A stretch of DNA of 54,228 nucleotides from positions 1 to 54,228 of the forward strand of contig DATHAQ010000014.1 in the NCBI GenBank assembly GCA_035296565.1. The letters run 5' to 3'. The notes under the pieces are model-generated. The model was not told the DNA's origin, made no database searches, and saw nothing but the letters and a program-made list of their open reading frames with translations. This stretch comes from JACCZR01 sp035296565. GTDB taxonomy: Bacteria; Actinomycetota; Thermoleophilia; Solirubrobacterales; Thermoleophilaceae. The position numbers and the translations under genes are program-made. Positions 25,125 through 32,197 of this stretch are shown here, piece after piece (the first letter of the stretch is position 1; every line of letters begins with the position of its first letter).

Positions 25125-25549
25125 GTAGCCGGCTCGACGGTGGTCGGCGGCGGCGTGGCCGGGGTGCTCGCGAACGCCAGCAGGCCGGCCAGGGCGATGA
25201 GCACGTGAAGGATGTTGTCCTCGGTGTTGACCGGCACCAGCCCGGCGATGGCCTCGCCGTCGCCGACGATGAAGCCGAGGATCGCCACGGCCAGGTACGT
25301 CGCGCCGAAGACCAGCGCGAAGGCGCGGCTGGCCGCGTAGGAGCCGACGAACAGCAGCGCGAGGGCCCCCGTGGCGATGTGGACGATGTTGTGCCAGGCG
25401 TTGACGTCGAGGATCCCGAGCACCGCCTTGCGCTCGATCTCGTCCCCCGTCGCGAAGCTCGCGCTGTAGAAGAAGCCGAGGATGCCGCCGGCCACCAGGC
25501 CGAGGCCGACGATCAGGGCGTAGAGCTGCGCGGGGGTGCGGCCGGCCAT
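25121..25549 (-). CDS. DUF4383 integral membrane protein
   Basis: 142 residues with four predicted membrane helices: LYALIVGLGLVAGGILGFFY, the segment after NAWHNIVHIATGALALLF, AFALVFGATYLAVAILGFIV and NILHVLIALAGLLAF. The two His-containing motifs NAWHNIVH and DNILH are typical of the DUF4383 family. The function is unknown. ATG 25549 is preferred because GATAAT lies 10 nt upstream on the minus strand; ATG 25561 is an alternative four codons upstream that overlaps that hexamer. Confidence 0.8.
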   Translation of the reverse strand: MAGRTPAQLYALIVGLGLVAGGILGFFYSASFATGDEIERKAVLGILDVNAWHNIVHIATGALALLFVGSYAASRAFALVFGATYLAVAILGFIVGDGEAIAGLVPVNTEDNILHVLIALAGLLAFASTPATPPPTTVEPAT

Positions 25550-25559
25550 ACGGGCAGGC

Positions 25560-25565
25560 ATTATC
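25560..25565 (-). promoter_or_regulatory. -10 (GATAAT, N10) for the DUF4383 gene
   Basis: On the minus strand GATAAT lies 10 nt before ATG 25549. It sits at the point where the plus-strand anti-sigma remnant is cut off. Confidence 0.4.
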
Positions 25566-25570
25566 GCTGA

Positions 25571-25787
25571 TCCGCCGGCGCCCCTGACACGAAGGCCTAC
25601 CAGGGTGTGGGTGCAGCGCGAGGGCGAGAAGGTTTCGCAGTCGAGCTTCAACGTGGGCAACGACGGCGACGGGGCGGCAGCGGTTCCCGACGACCTGGAG
25701 GGGGCCGACGCGGTGCTCGTGACCCGCGAGCCGGCCGGCGGAGCGCGCGCTCCGAGCGGCCGCCCGATCGTGTCGGCCGGCCTCTAG
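25571..25787 (+). pseudogene. Remnant of an RskA-type anti-sigma-K C-terminal domain
   Basis: From 25605 the frame reads VWVQREGEKVSQSSFNVGND and ends LVTREPAGGARAPSGRPIV plus SAGL before a stop at 25785-25787. That matches the end of the extracytoplasmic RskA domain, where VTxEPxGG and P-x-G are conserved. The family's preceding AYQ is present just upstream (KAYQ, 25592-25603) but in another frame, separated by one extra G at 25604. Further upstream this frame hits a stop at 25568-25570, and the anti-sigma and membrane domains are missing. I read it as a decayed anti-sigma gene cut off by the DUF4383 promoter region. A short functional ORF from GTG 25605 is less likely. Confidence 0.55.
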
Positions 25788-25795
25788 GCGCCCAC

Positions 25796-25801
25796 TATCT
25801 T
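25796..25801 (+). promoter_or_regulatory. Leaderless-type -10 (TATCTT, N7) for the rhomboid gene
   Basis: TATCTT followed by CCGCGGG and GTG 25809. No Shine-Dalgarno. Confidence 0.5.
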
Positions 25802-25808
25802 CCGCGGG

Positions 25809-26603
25809 GTGGAGGTCTGCTACCGCCATCCCAGCCGCGAGACGGGGGTGTCGTGCTCGAACTGCGGCAACCCGATCTGCCCGGACTGCATGACCTCCAC
25901 GTCGGTCGGAATGCGTTGCCCGGAGTGCGCGCGCCAGACCACCAAGGTCAAGACCGCCGGCGCCGCCGAGCCGACGCTGACCTACGTCCTCATCGGCGTC
26001 AACGTGGCGCTGTGGCTGGGCTTTCAGCTGTCGAGCAGCGGCGGTGCCGAGATCTACAACTCGGCGGCCCTGTCACGGGCCGGGCTGCGCGAGGGCCACG
26101 TCTGGGAGGTCGTGACGTCGGGCTTCCTTCACGCCCCGGGGTTCCTGCACATCTTCTTCAACATGCTGTCGCTCTACATCCTCGGCGGGCTGCTCGAGCC
26201 GGCCATCGGTCGGCTGCGCTTCGGCCTGATCTACGCCGTGTCGCTGCTGGCCGGCGCTTTCGGCGCCCTGCTGTTCCAGCCCCAGGGGGCGACGGTCGGC
26301 GCGTCGGGGGCAATCTTCGGCCTCATGGGCGCCGCCGTGGTGGTCATGCGCAATCGCGGCCTCAACCCACTGGAGAACGGACTCATGCTGTGGATCGGGT
26401 TGAACCTGCTGATCAGCTTCACCGTGCCGGGCATCTCCATCGGGGGACACCTCGGCGGTCTCGTGGGCGGCGCGCTCGCGGCCCTCGTGCTCTTCGACCT
26501 GCGCGACCGCGTGCGCGTCCCCGCGCAGGTGCCGAGCATGATCGCCGCGGCGATCGGCGTGCTCGCGGTGATCGGCTCCTTCGCGGTCTCGGCCTCCGCC
26601 TAG
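25809..26603 (+). CDS. Rhomboid-family intramembrane serine protease with N-terminal zinc ribbon
   Basis: 264 residues. The first 45 residues form a B-box-like zinc motif (CYRHPSRETGVSCSNCGNPI, then CPDC and CPEC). Six or so membrane helices follow from about 58. The catalytic Ser lies in GASGAIFGLMG near 163 and the His in GGHLGGLVGG near 218. A conserved HIFFNMLSLYILGG helix is also present. Rhomboids cleave membrane-spanning substrates. The zinc-ribbon/rhomboid layout is common in actinobacteria; its target here is unknown. The stop shares CTAG with the convergent glycosyltransferase gene. Confidence 0.92.
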   Translation: MEVCYRHPSRETGVSCSNCGNPICPDCMTSTSVGMRCPECARQTTKVKTAGAAEPTLTYVLIGVNVALWLGFQLSSSGGAEIYNSAALSRAGLREGHVWEVVTSGFLHAPGFLHIFFNMLSLYILGGLLEPAIGRLRFGLIYAVSLLAGAFGALLFQPQGATVGASGAIFGLMGAAVVVMRNRGLNPLENGLMLWIGLNLLISFTVPGISIGGHLGGLVGGALAALVLFDLRDRVRVPAQVPSMIAAAIGVLAVIGSFAVSASA

Positions 26604-27766
26604 GCCTCGACCGTCCTCGCCACCGCGTCCTCGTACTCGGCAACGAAGCGCCGTCGGCGCTGGGGGAGCGCCGCCGCGGCCCCGTCGGCCAGGCGCCGGT
26701 CGCCCTCGGGGTCCTCGCGCGTGTAGGCCTCCTCCATCAGCGCGGCAAGCTCGTCGGGGTCGTGCGGGTCGAAGAAGCTGCCGCCGGGCGGGTCCTGCTC
26801 CACATGCACGGGAATGCGCGAGAGCAGGATGCGCTTGCCCATCGACTTCGCCTCCTCGACCGTCGTGCTCCAGCCCTCGAACAGCGAGGGGTTCATGAGC
26901 GCGGCGGCGTCGCGCGAGAGCGCCGTGACGTGCTCGTAGGGGACCACGCCGAGCACGCGGAAGGAGCCCCGCACGCCGGCTGCCTCGGCGCGGGCCATGA
27001 GCGCGTCGAAGTGTCCGGGGTTGCGGCGGTCGTAGGGCACCCCCGTGGCCACCACGCAGACCTCCGAGCCCCCGGCGCGCAGGCGCCGCAGGGCCTCGAT
27101 GACCACCGCGTGGTTCTTGTGCATCCAGAACTGGTTGGGCAGGTAGAGGTAGCGCTTTGGCAGCCCGTAGAGCTTGCGGAGCTCCTCGTGCTCGGGCAGG
27201 GTCTCGGGCGCCGGAGGCGTGACCACGAAGCGCAAGACGCTGGTCTTGCCCCGCGCACGCGGCCACAGCTCCAGCAGGTCCTGCTCTCCGGCCAGGCTGC
27301 CCGTGAGCAGGTGGTCGGCGAAGTGGGCCATCGCGCGGTACTTGGCGTCGCGCCAGAGCCACATCGCGCGGCCGAACAACTGCGGCAGCCGCCGGTGCTG
27401 GAGGTCGGGCACCCACGCCACCGAGCGCACGCCGTCGAAGCGCCCGAGGTGGCCGGAGTGCGACATCGCCGCCACGCCGTCGCGCTGCAGCAGCCGGCCG
27501 AGCGGTCGGTCACAGGCGGCGCCCGCGCGCCAGGCCGTGCGCTGCGCCCAGGCGGTGGTACCGCGGTCCAGCATGGGCTCGGTGCGCAGCTCGACGTCGG
27601 GGAAGTCGGCCAGCTCGGAGCGGTCGTAGCCGCGACCGACGTAGAGGACGGGCTCGAGGCGCGTGTCCTCGGCGGCCACGATCGCGCCCAGCAGGTTGCG
27701 GTAGTAGTTCAGCCCGCCGAGCCAGGCGCCGGTGCGACCGGCGAGCACGAAGGCGACGCGGATCAC
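26600..27766 (-). CDS. Glycosyltransferase, family 4-like (GT-B)
   Basis: 388 residues. The N-terminal Rossmann half begins IRVAFVLAGRTGAWLGGLNY, with the Gly-rich loop of GT-B enzymes. The C-terminal half contains LPNQFWMHKNHAVVIEALR and the donor-binding region MNPSLFEGWSTTVEEAKSMG (E-x7-E), typical of glycosyltransferase family 4 group 1. The acceptor and sugar cannot be predicted. GTG 27766 overlaps the stop of the next glycosyltransferase (GTGA), so the two work as a pair, probably on a cell-envelope glycan. Confidence 0.88.
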   Translation of the reverse strand: MIRVAFVLAGRTGAWLGGLNYYRNLLGAIVAAEDTRLEPVLYVGRGYDRSELADFPDVELRTEPMLDRGTTAWAQRTAWRAGAACDRPLGRLLQRDGVAAMSHSGHLGRFDGVRSVAWVPDLQHRRLPQLFGRAMWLWRDAKYRAMAHFADHLLTGSLAGEQDLLELWPRARGKTSVLRFVVTPPAPETLPEHEELRKLYGLPKRYLYLPNQFWMHKNHAVVIEALRRLRAGGSEVCVVATGVPYDRRNPGHFDALMARAEAAGVRGSFRVLGVVPYEHVTALSRDAAALMNPSLFEGWSTTVEEAKSMGKRILLSRIPVHVEQDPPGGSFFDPHDPDELAALMEEAYTREDPEGDRRLADGAAAALPQRRRRFVAEYEDAVARTVEA

Positions 27767-28767
27767 CGGCCGACTGCCAACCGGTAGGCGTCGAGGTGGC
27801 GCTCGGCGCTGCTCTCCCACGAGAAGAGAGCGGCCCGCTCGCGGCCCGCGGCGGCGAGCCGCTCGCGCAGCTCCGCGTCCTCGGCCACCCGCCGCAGCAC
27901 GCCGGCGAGCTCGCCGGGCTCGACGAGTAGCGCGGCGTCGCCGCACACCTCCTGGCTGCTCGCGCTGCGCAACGCGACCACCGGCGTGCCCGTGGCCATC
28001 GCCTCGAGCAGCGTGAGGCCGAAGCCCTCCAGCGGGGCGGGGTGCACCAGGGCCAGTGAGCCCGCCAGCAGCTCGGCGACCCGCTGCGGCGAAGGGTCGG
28101 GCTCTCCGCGCACGCCGGGAGCGCCCGCCTGCCGGGCGGCGTCTCCGGCCAGCACCAGCTCCGGCCCGCCGCCCAGCGCGGCGTGGGCCTCCAGCAGCGA
28201 GCCGACCCGCTTGCGCGGCTCGTCCGAGCCCAGGTAGAGCAGGTGCCCCCGCTCGGCGGGGCCGGCCGGGGGCAGCGCCTGGCCCGGCCCGTGGTGGGCC
28301 ACGACCGTGCGGGCGGGGTCGGCATCCAGCAGCTCCTCGGCGTCGTGCGCCGTGGCCCGCGAGGGGCAGACCACCGCCCCCGTCCGCGCCACCGCCGCGC
28401 GGTGCTCGCGCCGGGCCACGGCTCGCCAGGCGCGGTCGAACTCCTCGGGGTGGCGCTCGTAGGCCACGTCGTGCACGGTGACGACCTGCGGGCAGCGCGC
28501 GCCGGGGGAGTGGGCGGGCAGCGGGTGGTGCAGGACGTCGGCGCCCGCGAGACGGGCCGCACGCGGCAGACCGAAGCGGGCCCACGCGGAGTCCAGCGCT
28601 AGGTTCGCCGCCGAGCGCAGGCGGTTGGCGCCGCCCGCCCGAAGCCGCCGCCGCTGGCGCACGCACACCACCTCGGTGTCCTTGCGGGCGGCGAGGGCGC
28701 GCACAAGCTCCTCCACGTACACGCCGGTTCCCGTCCGGCCGCGGCCGGAGTAGCTCACGTCGATCAT
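27763..28767 (-). CDS. Glycosyltransferase, family 4 (GT-B)
   Basis: 334 residues. It begins MIDVSYSGRGRTGTGVYVEE with the Gly-rich N-terminal loop. The mid-region has VTVHDVAYERHPEEF and VVCPSRATAHDA. The C-terminal donor site is HPAPLEGFGLTLLEAMATGT (E-x7-E). It resembles mannosyltransferase-type family 4 enzymes. Possible starts are GTG 28776 (overlapping the upstream stop), GTG 28770 and ATG 28767; I use the ATG, where homology to the family N-terminus begins. It lies downstream of a START-like gene on the same strand. Confidence 0.88.
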   Translation of the reverse strand: MIDVSYSGRGRTGTGVYVEELVRALAARKDTEVVCVRQRRRLRAGGANRLRSAANLALDSAWARFGLPRAARLAGADVLHHPLPAHSPGARCPQVVTVHDVAYERHPEEFDRAWRAVARREHRAAVARTGAVVCPSRATAHDAEELLDADPARTVVAHHGPGQALPPAGPAERGHLLYLGSDEPRKRVGSLLEAHAALGGGPELVLAGDAARQAGAPGVRGEPDPSPQRVAELLAGSLALVHPAPLEGFGLTLLEAMATGTPVVALRSASSQEVCGDAALLVEPGELAGVLRRVAEDAELRERLAAAGRERAALFSWESSAERHLDAYRLAVGR

Positions 28768-28772
28768 CACCC

Positions 28773-29195
28773 TCACCGCGACTCGACGTGCTGCCTGAGC
28801 TCCTCCACCGAGCCCTCCATCACCTGGTCGCGCAGGACGGAGATCACCTTCCCGGGCACCCACATACCGGGGTCGAGGCCCAGCACGTAGGTGGCCCGCG
28901 TCCGACCCCCGTCCAGCGACTCGAGGCGGTACTCGCCCTCGATGGCCTTCACGTCGCCCTCCACGTAGTCCCAGCTGAGCCGCTCGGGGCCGTCGAGGTG
29001 ATAGTCCAGCACGTAGCCCACCTTCTTGACCTTCGCGTCGATCTCGAACGACACCCGCACGGGGTCGCCGTCGTCGAGCACGTCGGCGCGGCACACCGCG
29101 CTCTGCCACCTCGGGTAGCTGCCGAAGTCCACGAGCGCGTCGAAGCACGCCTCGGGCGGCGCCTCGATGTCGACGGTGCGCTCGGCTCGCTTCAC
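28773..29195 (-). CDS. SRPBCC (START-like) family protein
   Basis: 140 residues with the helix-grip pattern of polyketide-cyclase/START proteins: RTVDIEAPPEACFDALVDFG at the N-terminus, the WQSAV segment, LSWDYVEGDVKAIEGEYRLE, and a long C-terminal helix (PGKVISVLRDQVMEGSVEEL). Such proteins bind hydrophobic ligands in a deep cavity; the ligand is unknown. ATG 29195 overlaps the stop of the cobalamin-binding-type gene (ATGA), and its own stop lies next to the glycosyltransferase start, so the four minus-strand genes form an operon. Confidence 0.82.
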   Translation of the reverse strand: MKRAERTVDIEAPPEACFDALVDFGSYPRWQSAVCRADVLDDGDPVRVSFEIDAKVKKVGYVLDYHLDGPERLSWDYVEGDVKAIEGEYRLESLDGGRTRATYVLGLDPGMWVPGKVISVLRDQVMEGSVEELRQHVESR

Positions 29196-30094
29196 GCGCG
29201 GACGCGCAGGTCCACCTCGCGCCAGCGCCCTGGTGGCGGCGGGGGGGCGAGCGTGGGGTGCATGAGGTGGGCCAGCAGCTCGACCCCTTCCACCAGGCGC
29301 GGCCCCGGTCGTGAGAACAGCCCGGCGGCGTCAACGGCCACCACGCGCGCGCCCAAACCCGACAGCCGCTCGGCGAAGAGCCCAGCCTCGTGCGCCGCGC
29401 GCGCTGTGCCGTAGCCGCACGGCATGGCCACCACCAGCTCGGGCCGGGCGGCCTCGACCTCCGGCCACTCGACCGTGCGGGACTTCTCGCCCGGCAGCCC
29501 GAGCACGTCCAGCCCGCCCGCCAGCTCGATCATCTGCGGCACCCAGTGGCCGCCCACGAACACGGGGTCGAGCCACTCCAGCGCGGCGACCGCCGGCCCC
29601 GGCGCCCCCTCGACCGCTTCGGCCACCGCGTCCAGGCGTCGGCCGGCCCCGGCCACCAGCGCCTCCCCGGCCTCGGGCGCCCCGGCGGCGCGCGCCAGGC
29701 GCGGGACGTCGGCAAGCACCTCGCCGATCGTGGTCGGGTCCAGCGAGAGCACCTCGGGCTCCGAGGAGAGGCGGTTGGCCACCTCGCGGACGTCGTCGTA
29801 GGAGACCGCGCAGACCTCGCAGACCGCCTGGGTGACGATCAGGTCCGGCGCCAGCTCGGCCAGCAGGTACTCGTCGAGCTCGTAGATGGCCTCGCCGGCT
29901 TCGGTGCGCTCGCGCACCGCGCGGTCGATGTCCGCAGCGCTCAGCCCCTCGGGGATGACGCTGCGGGTAATGTGCGGCAGCGACGCTGCCTCGGGCGGGA
30001 AGTCACACTCGTGGGTGACCGCGACGACTTCGTCGCCGAGGCCGAGGGCGAACAGCATCTCCGTGGAGGAGGGGACCAGAGAAGCGATGCGCAC
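29192..30094 (-). CDS. Cobalamin-binding-type (BtuF-like) helical-backbone protein, apparently cytoplasmic
   Basis: 300 residues of the periplasmic-binding-protein class III fold: RIASLVPSSTEMLFALGLGD at the N-terminus, then VAVTHECDFPPEA, the connecting helix, and LEWLDPVFVGGHWVPQMIEL with GGLDVLG. These match the BtuF-like proteins annotated as cobalamin-binding. No signal peptide or lipobox is present and no permease or ATPase genes are adjacent, so it may not be a transporter component. A CEVCAVS motif (about 112) adds two Cys. GTG 30094 faces the phhB start only 9 nt away. Confidence 0.75.
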   Translation of the reverse strand: MRIASLVPSSTEMLFALGLGDEVVAVTHECDFPPEAASLPHITRSVIPEGLSAADIDRAVRERTEAGEAIYELDEYLLAELAPDLIVTQAVCEVCAVSYDDVREVANRLSSEPEVLSLDPTTIGEVLADVPRLARAAGAPEAGEALVAGAGRRLDAVAEAVEGAPGPAVAALEWLDPVFVGGHWVPQMIELAGGLDVLGLPGEKSRTVEWPEVEAARPELVVAMPCGYGTARAAHEAGLFAERLSGLGARVVAVDAAGLFSRPGPRLVEGVELLAHLMHPTLAPPPPPGRWREVDLRVRA

Positions 30095-30103
30095 AGGGCA
30101 ACC

Positions 30104-30382
30104 ATGGCACTTCTGAGCGACGAGGAGATCGAGGATCGCCTAGGGGCCCTCGACGGTTGGAGCCGCGAGGGCGACGCGATCACCAAGAGCTTCAGGCGCG
30201 ACAAGTTCACCGGCTCGGTGGAGTTCGTCAACGCGGTCATGCCGGTGGCCGAGGACATGAACCACCATCCCGATCTCGCCATCGCCTGGGACACGGTCAC
30301 GGTCACCATCAGCACACATTCCGAGGGCGGGCTGACGGCCTCCGACTTCGAGCTCGCACAGCGCATCGACGCGCTGTCCTAG
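30104..30382 (+). CDS. Pterin-4a-carbinolamine dehydratase
   Basis: 92 residues, full length for the DCoH/PhhB family. The active-site signature DMNHHPDLAI (about 51-60) with the His pair is present, as are the WSREGDAITKSFR N-terminal strand and ASDFELAQRID at the end. It dehydrates 4a-hydroxy-tetrahydropterin to recycle the pterin of aromatic amino acid hydroxylases; no such hydroxylase is in this window. ATG 30104 is divergent from the cobalamin-binding-type gene with a 9-bp gap, so the promoters must overlap the coding regions. Confidence 0.92.
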   Translation: MALLSDEEIEDRLGALDGWSREGDAITKSFRRDKFTGSVEFVNAVMPVAEDMNHHPDLAIAWDTVTVTISTHSEGGLTASDFELAQRIDALS

Positions 30383-30389
30383 CGGAGGA

Positions 30390-30430
30390 GCGCAGCCCGA
30401 GCGTGGGTCGGGCTAGCCCCGCTCGCTCGG
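30390..30430. repeat. Structured repeat, copy A (41 bp)
   Basis: Begins GCGCAGCCCGAGCG and ends CCGCTCGCTCGG. It matches copy B at 32156-32196 in 38 of 41 positions. AGCCCGA/TCGGGCT (30394-30400/30408-30414) form one hairpin; CCGAGCG (30397-30403) can instead pair with CGCTCGG (30424-30430). It lies just after phhB. It resembles a REP-like or attenuator-like element and has no T-tract. Confidence 0.7.
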
Positions 30431-30510
30431 GAAGGTCCACTGCTACCGTGACCTCGTCCGCCGATGAGCGACGAGCTCCCTCGAAGTCCCAGCCCACATA
30501 AGGCGCGAGC

Positions 30511-31866
30511 ATGATCGAGCTCCTGCTCCTGCTGGGCGTACTCGTGCTGGTGGCCCTTAACGGCTACTTCGTCGCCGCCGAGTTCGCGCTGGTGCGGTCC
30601 CGGGAGCCGCAGATGCAGGCCCTGGCGGACGAGGGCAAGGGCGGCGCGAAGCTCGCGCTCAAGCAGATGGGGAACCTGTCGGAGTACCTGTCGGCCTGCC
30701 AGCTGGGGATCACGCTCACCTCCCTGGGCATCGGCTTCATGGGCGAGCCGGCGATCGCCAGCCTCGCCGAGGAGGGGTTGGGCGAGGCCCTACCCCACGG
30801 CGTGACCCTGGCGGTCTCCTTCGGGATCGCCTACCTGATCACCACGGCGCTGCACATAACCCTGGGCGAGCAGGTCCCGAAGATCTTCGCCATCGTCCAC
30901 GCCGAGAACGTCGCGCGGCGCATAGCCCGCGGGCTCGAGCTCTTCCGGGTGGTCTTCAAGCCGCTGATCGTGGCCCTGAACAAGGCCTCGAACGGCATCC
31001 TCCGCCTGGTCGGCGTAAACGCCCAGGCGGAGTTCGACGAGGCTTCCTCGTCGGACGACCTCAAGCTGCTGATCGCCCAGAGCGTCACCGGCGGGAAGCT
31101 CGACGAGGACGAGGCGGGCATGCTCTCCGGCGTCTTCCATCTGCACGAGCAGGAGGCCCGCCAGGTGATGACCCCGATCCCCGCCGTGGTCACCGTCGAC
31201 GTCTCGGAGAACGCCGAGGAGGCGCTACGCCGGTGCGTGGACTCCGGCCACACCCGCCTGGTGGTGACCGAGGGCGGCAACGACGATCGCATCCGCGGCA
31301 TCGTGCACGCGAACTCGCTGGCCCGGCGCCTGATGGTCGAGGGCCCCGAGGCCTCGATCGAGCAGAGCGTCAAGGACGCCCACATCATCCCCGAGACCAA
31401 GCCGCTCGACGATCTGTTGCGGGAGCTGCAGCGCGAGCGCATGTCCCTCGCTGTGGTGGTCGACGAGTACGGCCGCACCGCCGGCATCGTGACCGTCGAG
31501 GACATCGTCGAGGAGGTGGTGGGCGAGATCGCCGACGAGACAGATCCGGCCGTCGCCGGGGTGCGGCGGCTGTCCAACGGCGACTGGTGGGTGGGCGGCC
31601 ACGTGCCGATCACCGATCTGGCCGACTACGGGCTGGACATGCCCGCCGGCTCGGACGCCTTCAACTCCGTCGGTGGCTTCGTGTTCGCAGAGCTCGGCCG
31701 GCTCCCCAAACGTGGCGACATGGTGCGCGCCAACGGCTACTCCCTGCGGGTCGAGTCGGTGCGCGAGAACCGCATCGAGGCGGTGCGCATCCGCGACCAC
31801 CACACCGGGCCCGAGGCCGCCGAGCCGCCCGAGCTCGAGGTCCGCGAGGCCACCGAGGGCGCGTAG
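30511..31866 (+). CDS. CNNM/CorC-type hemolysin family membrane protein
   Basis: 451 residues with the three-part layout: an N-terminal DUF21 membrane domain (about 1-190, starting LLLLLGVLVLVALNGYFVAA, and with LSEYLSACQLGITLTSLGIG), a pair of CBS domains (about 210-330, PIPAVVTVDVSENAEEAL and DEYGRTAGIVTVEDIVEEVV) and a C-terminal CorC_HlyC domain (about 345-430, LPKRGDMVRANGYSLRVE). Members of this family move or regulate Mg2+ and related ions. ATG 30511 is supported by the start of the first membrane helix. The 128-bp upstream gap contains repeat copy A and nothing else I recognise. Confidence 0.92.
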   Translation: MIELLLLLGVLVLVALNGYFVAAEFALVRSREPQMQALADEGKGGAKLALKQMGNLSEYLSACQLGITLTSLGIGFMGEPAIASLAEEGLGEALPHGVTLAVSFGIAYLITTALHITLGEQVPKIFAIVHAENVARRIARGLELFRVVFKPLIVALNKASNGILRLVGVNAQAEFDEASSSDDLKLLIAQSVTGGKLDEDEAGMLSGVFHLHEQEARQVMTPIPAVVTVDVSENAEEALRRCVDSGHTRLVVTEGGNDDRIRGIVHANSLARRLMVEGPEASIEQSVKDAHIIPETKPLDDLLRELQRERMSLAVVVDEYGRTAGIVTVEDIVEEVVGEIADETDPAVAGVRRLSNGDWWVGGHVPITDLADYGLDMPAGSDAFNSVGGFVFAELGRLPKRGDMVRANGYSLRVESVRENRIEAVRIRDHHTGPEAAEPPELEVREATEGA

Positions 31867-31889
31867 TCGCTTCCGTCCGCGAGGCGGCA

Positions 31890-31895
31890 TAGCTT
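31890..31895 (+). promoter_or_regulatory. -10-like hexamer (TAGCTT, N13) for the 79-aa ORF
   Basis: TAGCTT lies 13 nt before ATG 31909, with no Shine-Dalgarno in between. Confidence 0.35.
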
Positions 31896-31908
31896 CGACG
31901 GGCAAGAC

Positions 31909-32148
31909 ATGTGGTCCGTCCGGCTCACTGACTCACAGCGCAACGCACTCCGCGCGCTGCTGAGGGATCAGCCGAAGCTCGGGGGCAGCCTGCAGGCGGC
32001 TCTGGAGAACGTGGACTTCGCCCGCTGGGACGACCTGCCCGAGGCGACGCTGCCCTGGGAGACGGTGTCAGAGCTCGCCTGCGCCCAGGGCATCGGCGAG
32101 GCCGACGTCGTCTGGGACATGGCGGCCGGGCTGCGCCCTCAGCGGTAG
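31909..32148 (+). CDS. Small conserved-looking protein of unknown function
   Basis: 79 residues, soluble, helical: RLTDSQRNALRALLRDQPKL then WDDLPEATLPWETVSELACA, ending DMAAGLRPQR. No motif or family recognised. The -10-like element, normal GC-rich codon use and balanced composition support a real gene. It is followed by repeat copy B and the convergent acyl-CoA dehydrogenase gene. Confidence 0.6.
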   Translation: MWSVRLTDSQRNALRALLRDQPKLGGSLQAALENVDFARWDDLPEATLPWETVSELACAQGIGEADVVWDMAAGLRPQR

Positions 32149-32155
32149 CGACGGC

Positions 32156-32196
32156 GCGCAGCCCGAGCGTTGGTCGGGCGAGCACCGCTCGCTCGG
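32156..32196. repeat. Structured repeat, copy B (41 bp)
   Basis: Second copy of the element at 30390-30430, same orientation, 38 of 41 identical. The paired arms GCCCGA/TCGGGC are kept. It fills the 49-bp space between two convergent genes. Confidence 0.7.
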
Positions 32197-32197
32197 C

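Noticed and set aside
30010..30110. Cobalamin riboswitch upstream of the BtuF-like gene
   Set aside because: The start codon is 9 bp from the divergent phhB start; there is no room for a riboswitch leader and no B12-box sequence was seen.
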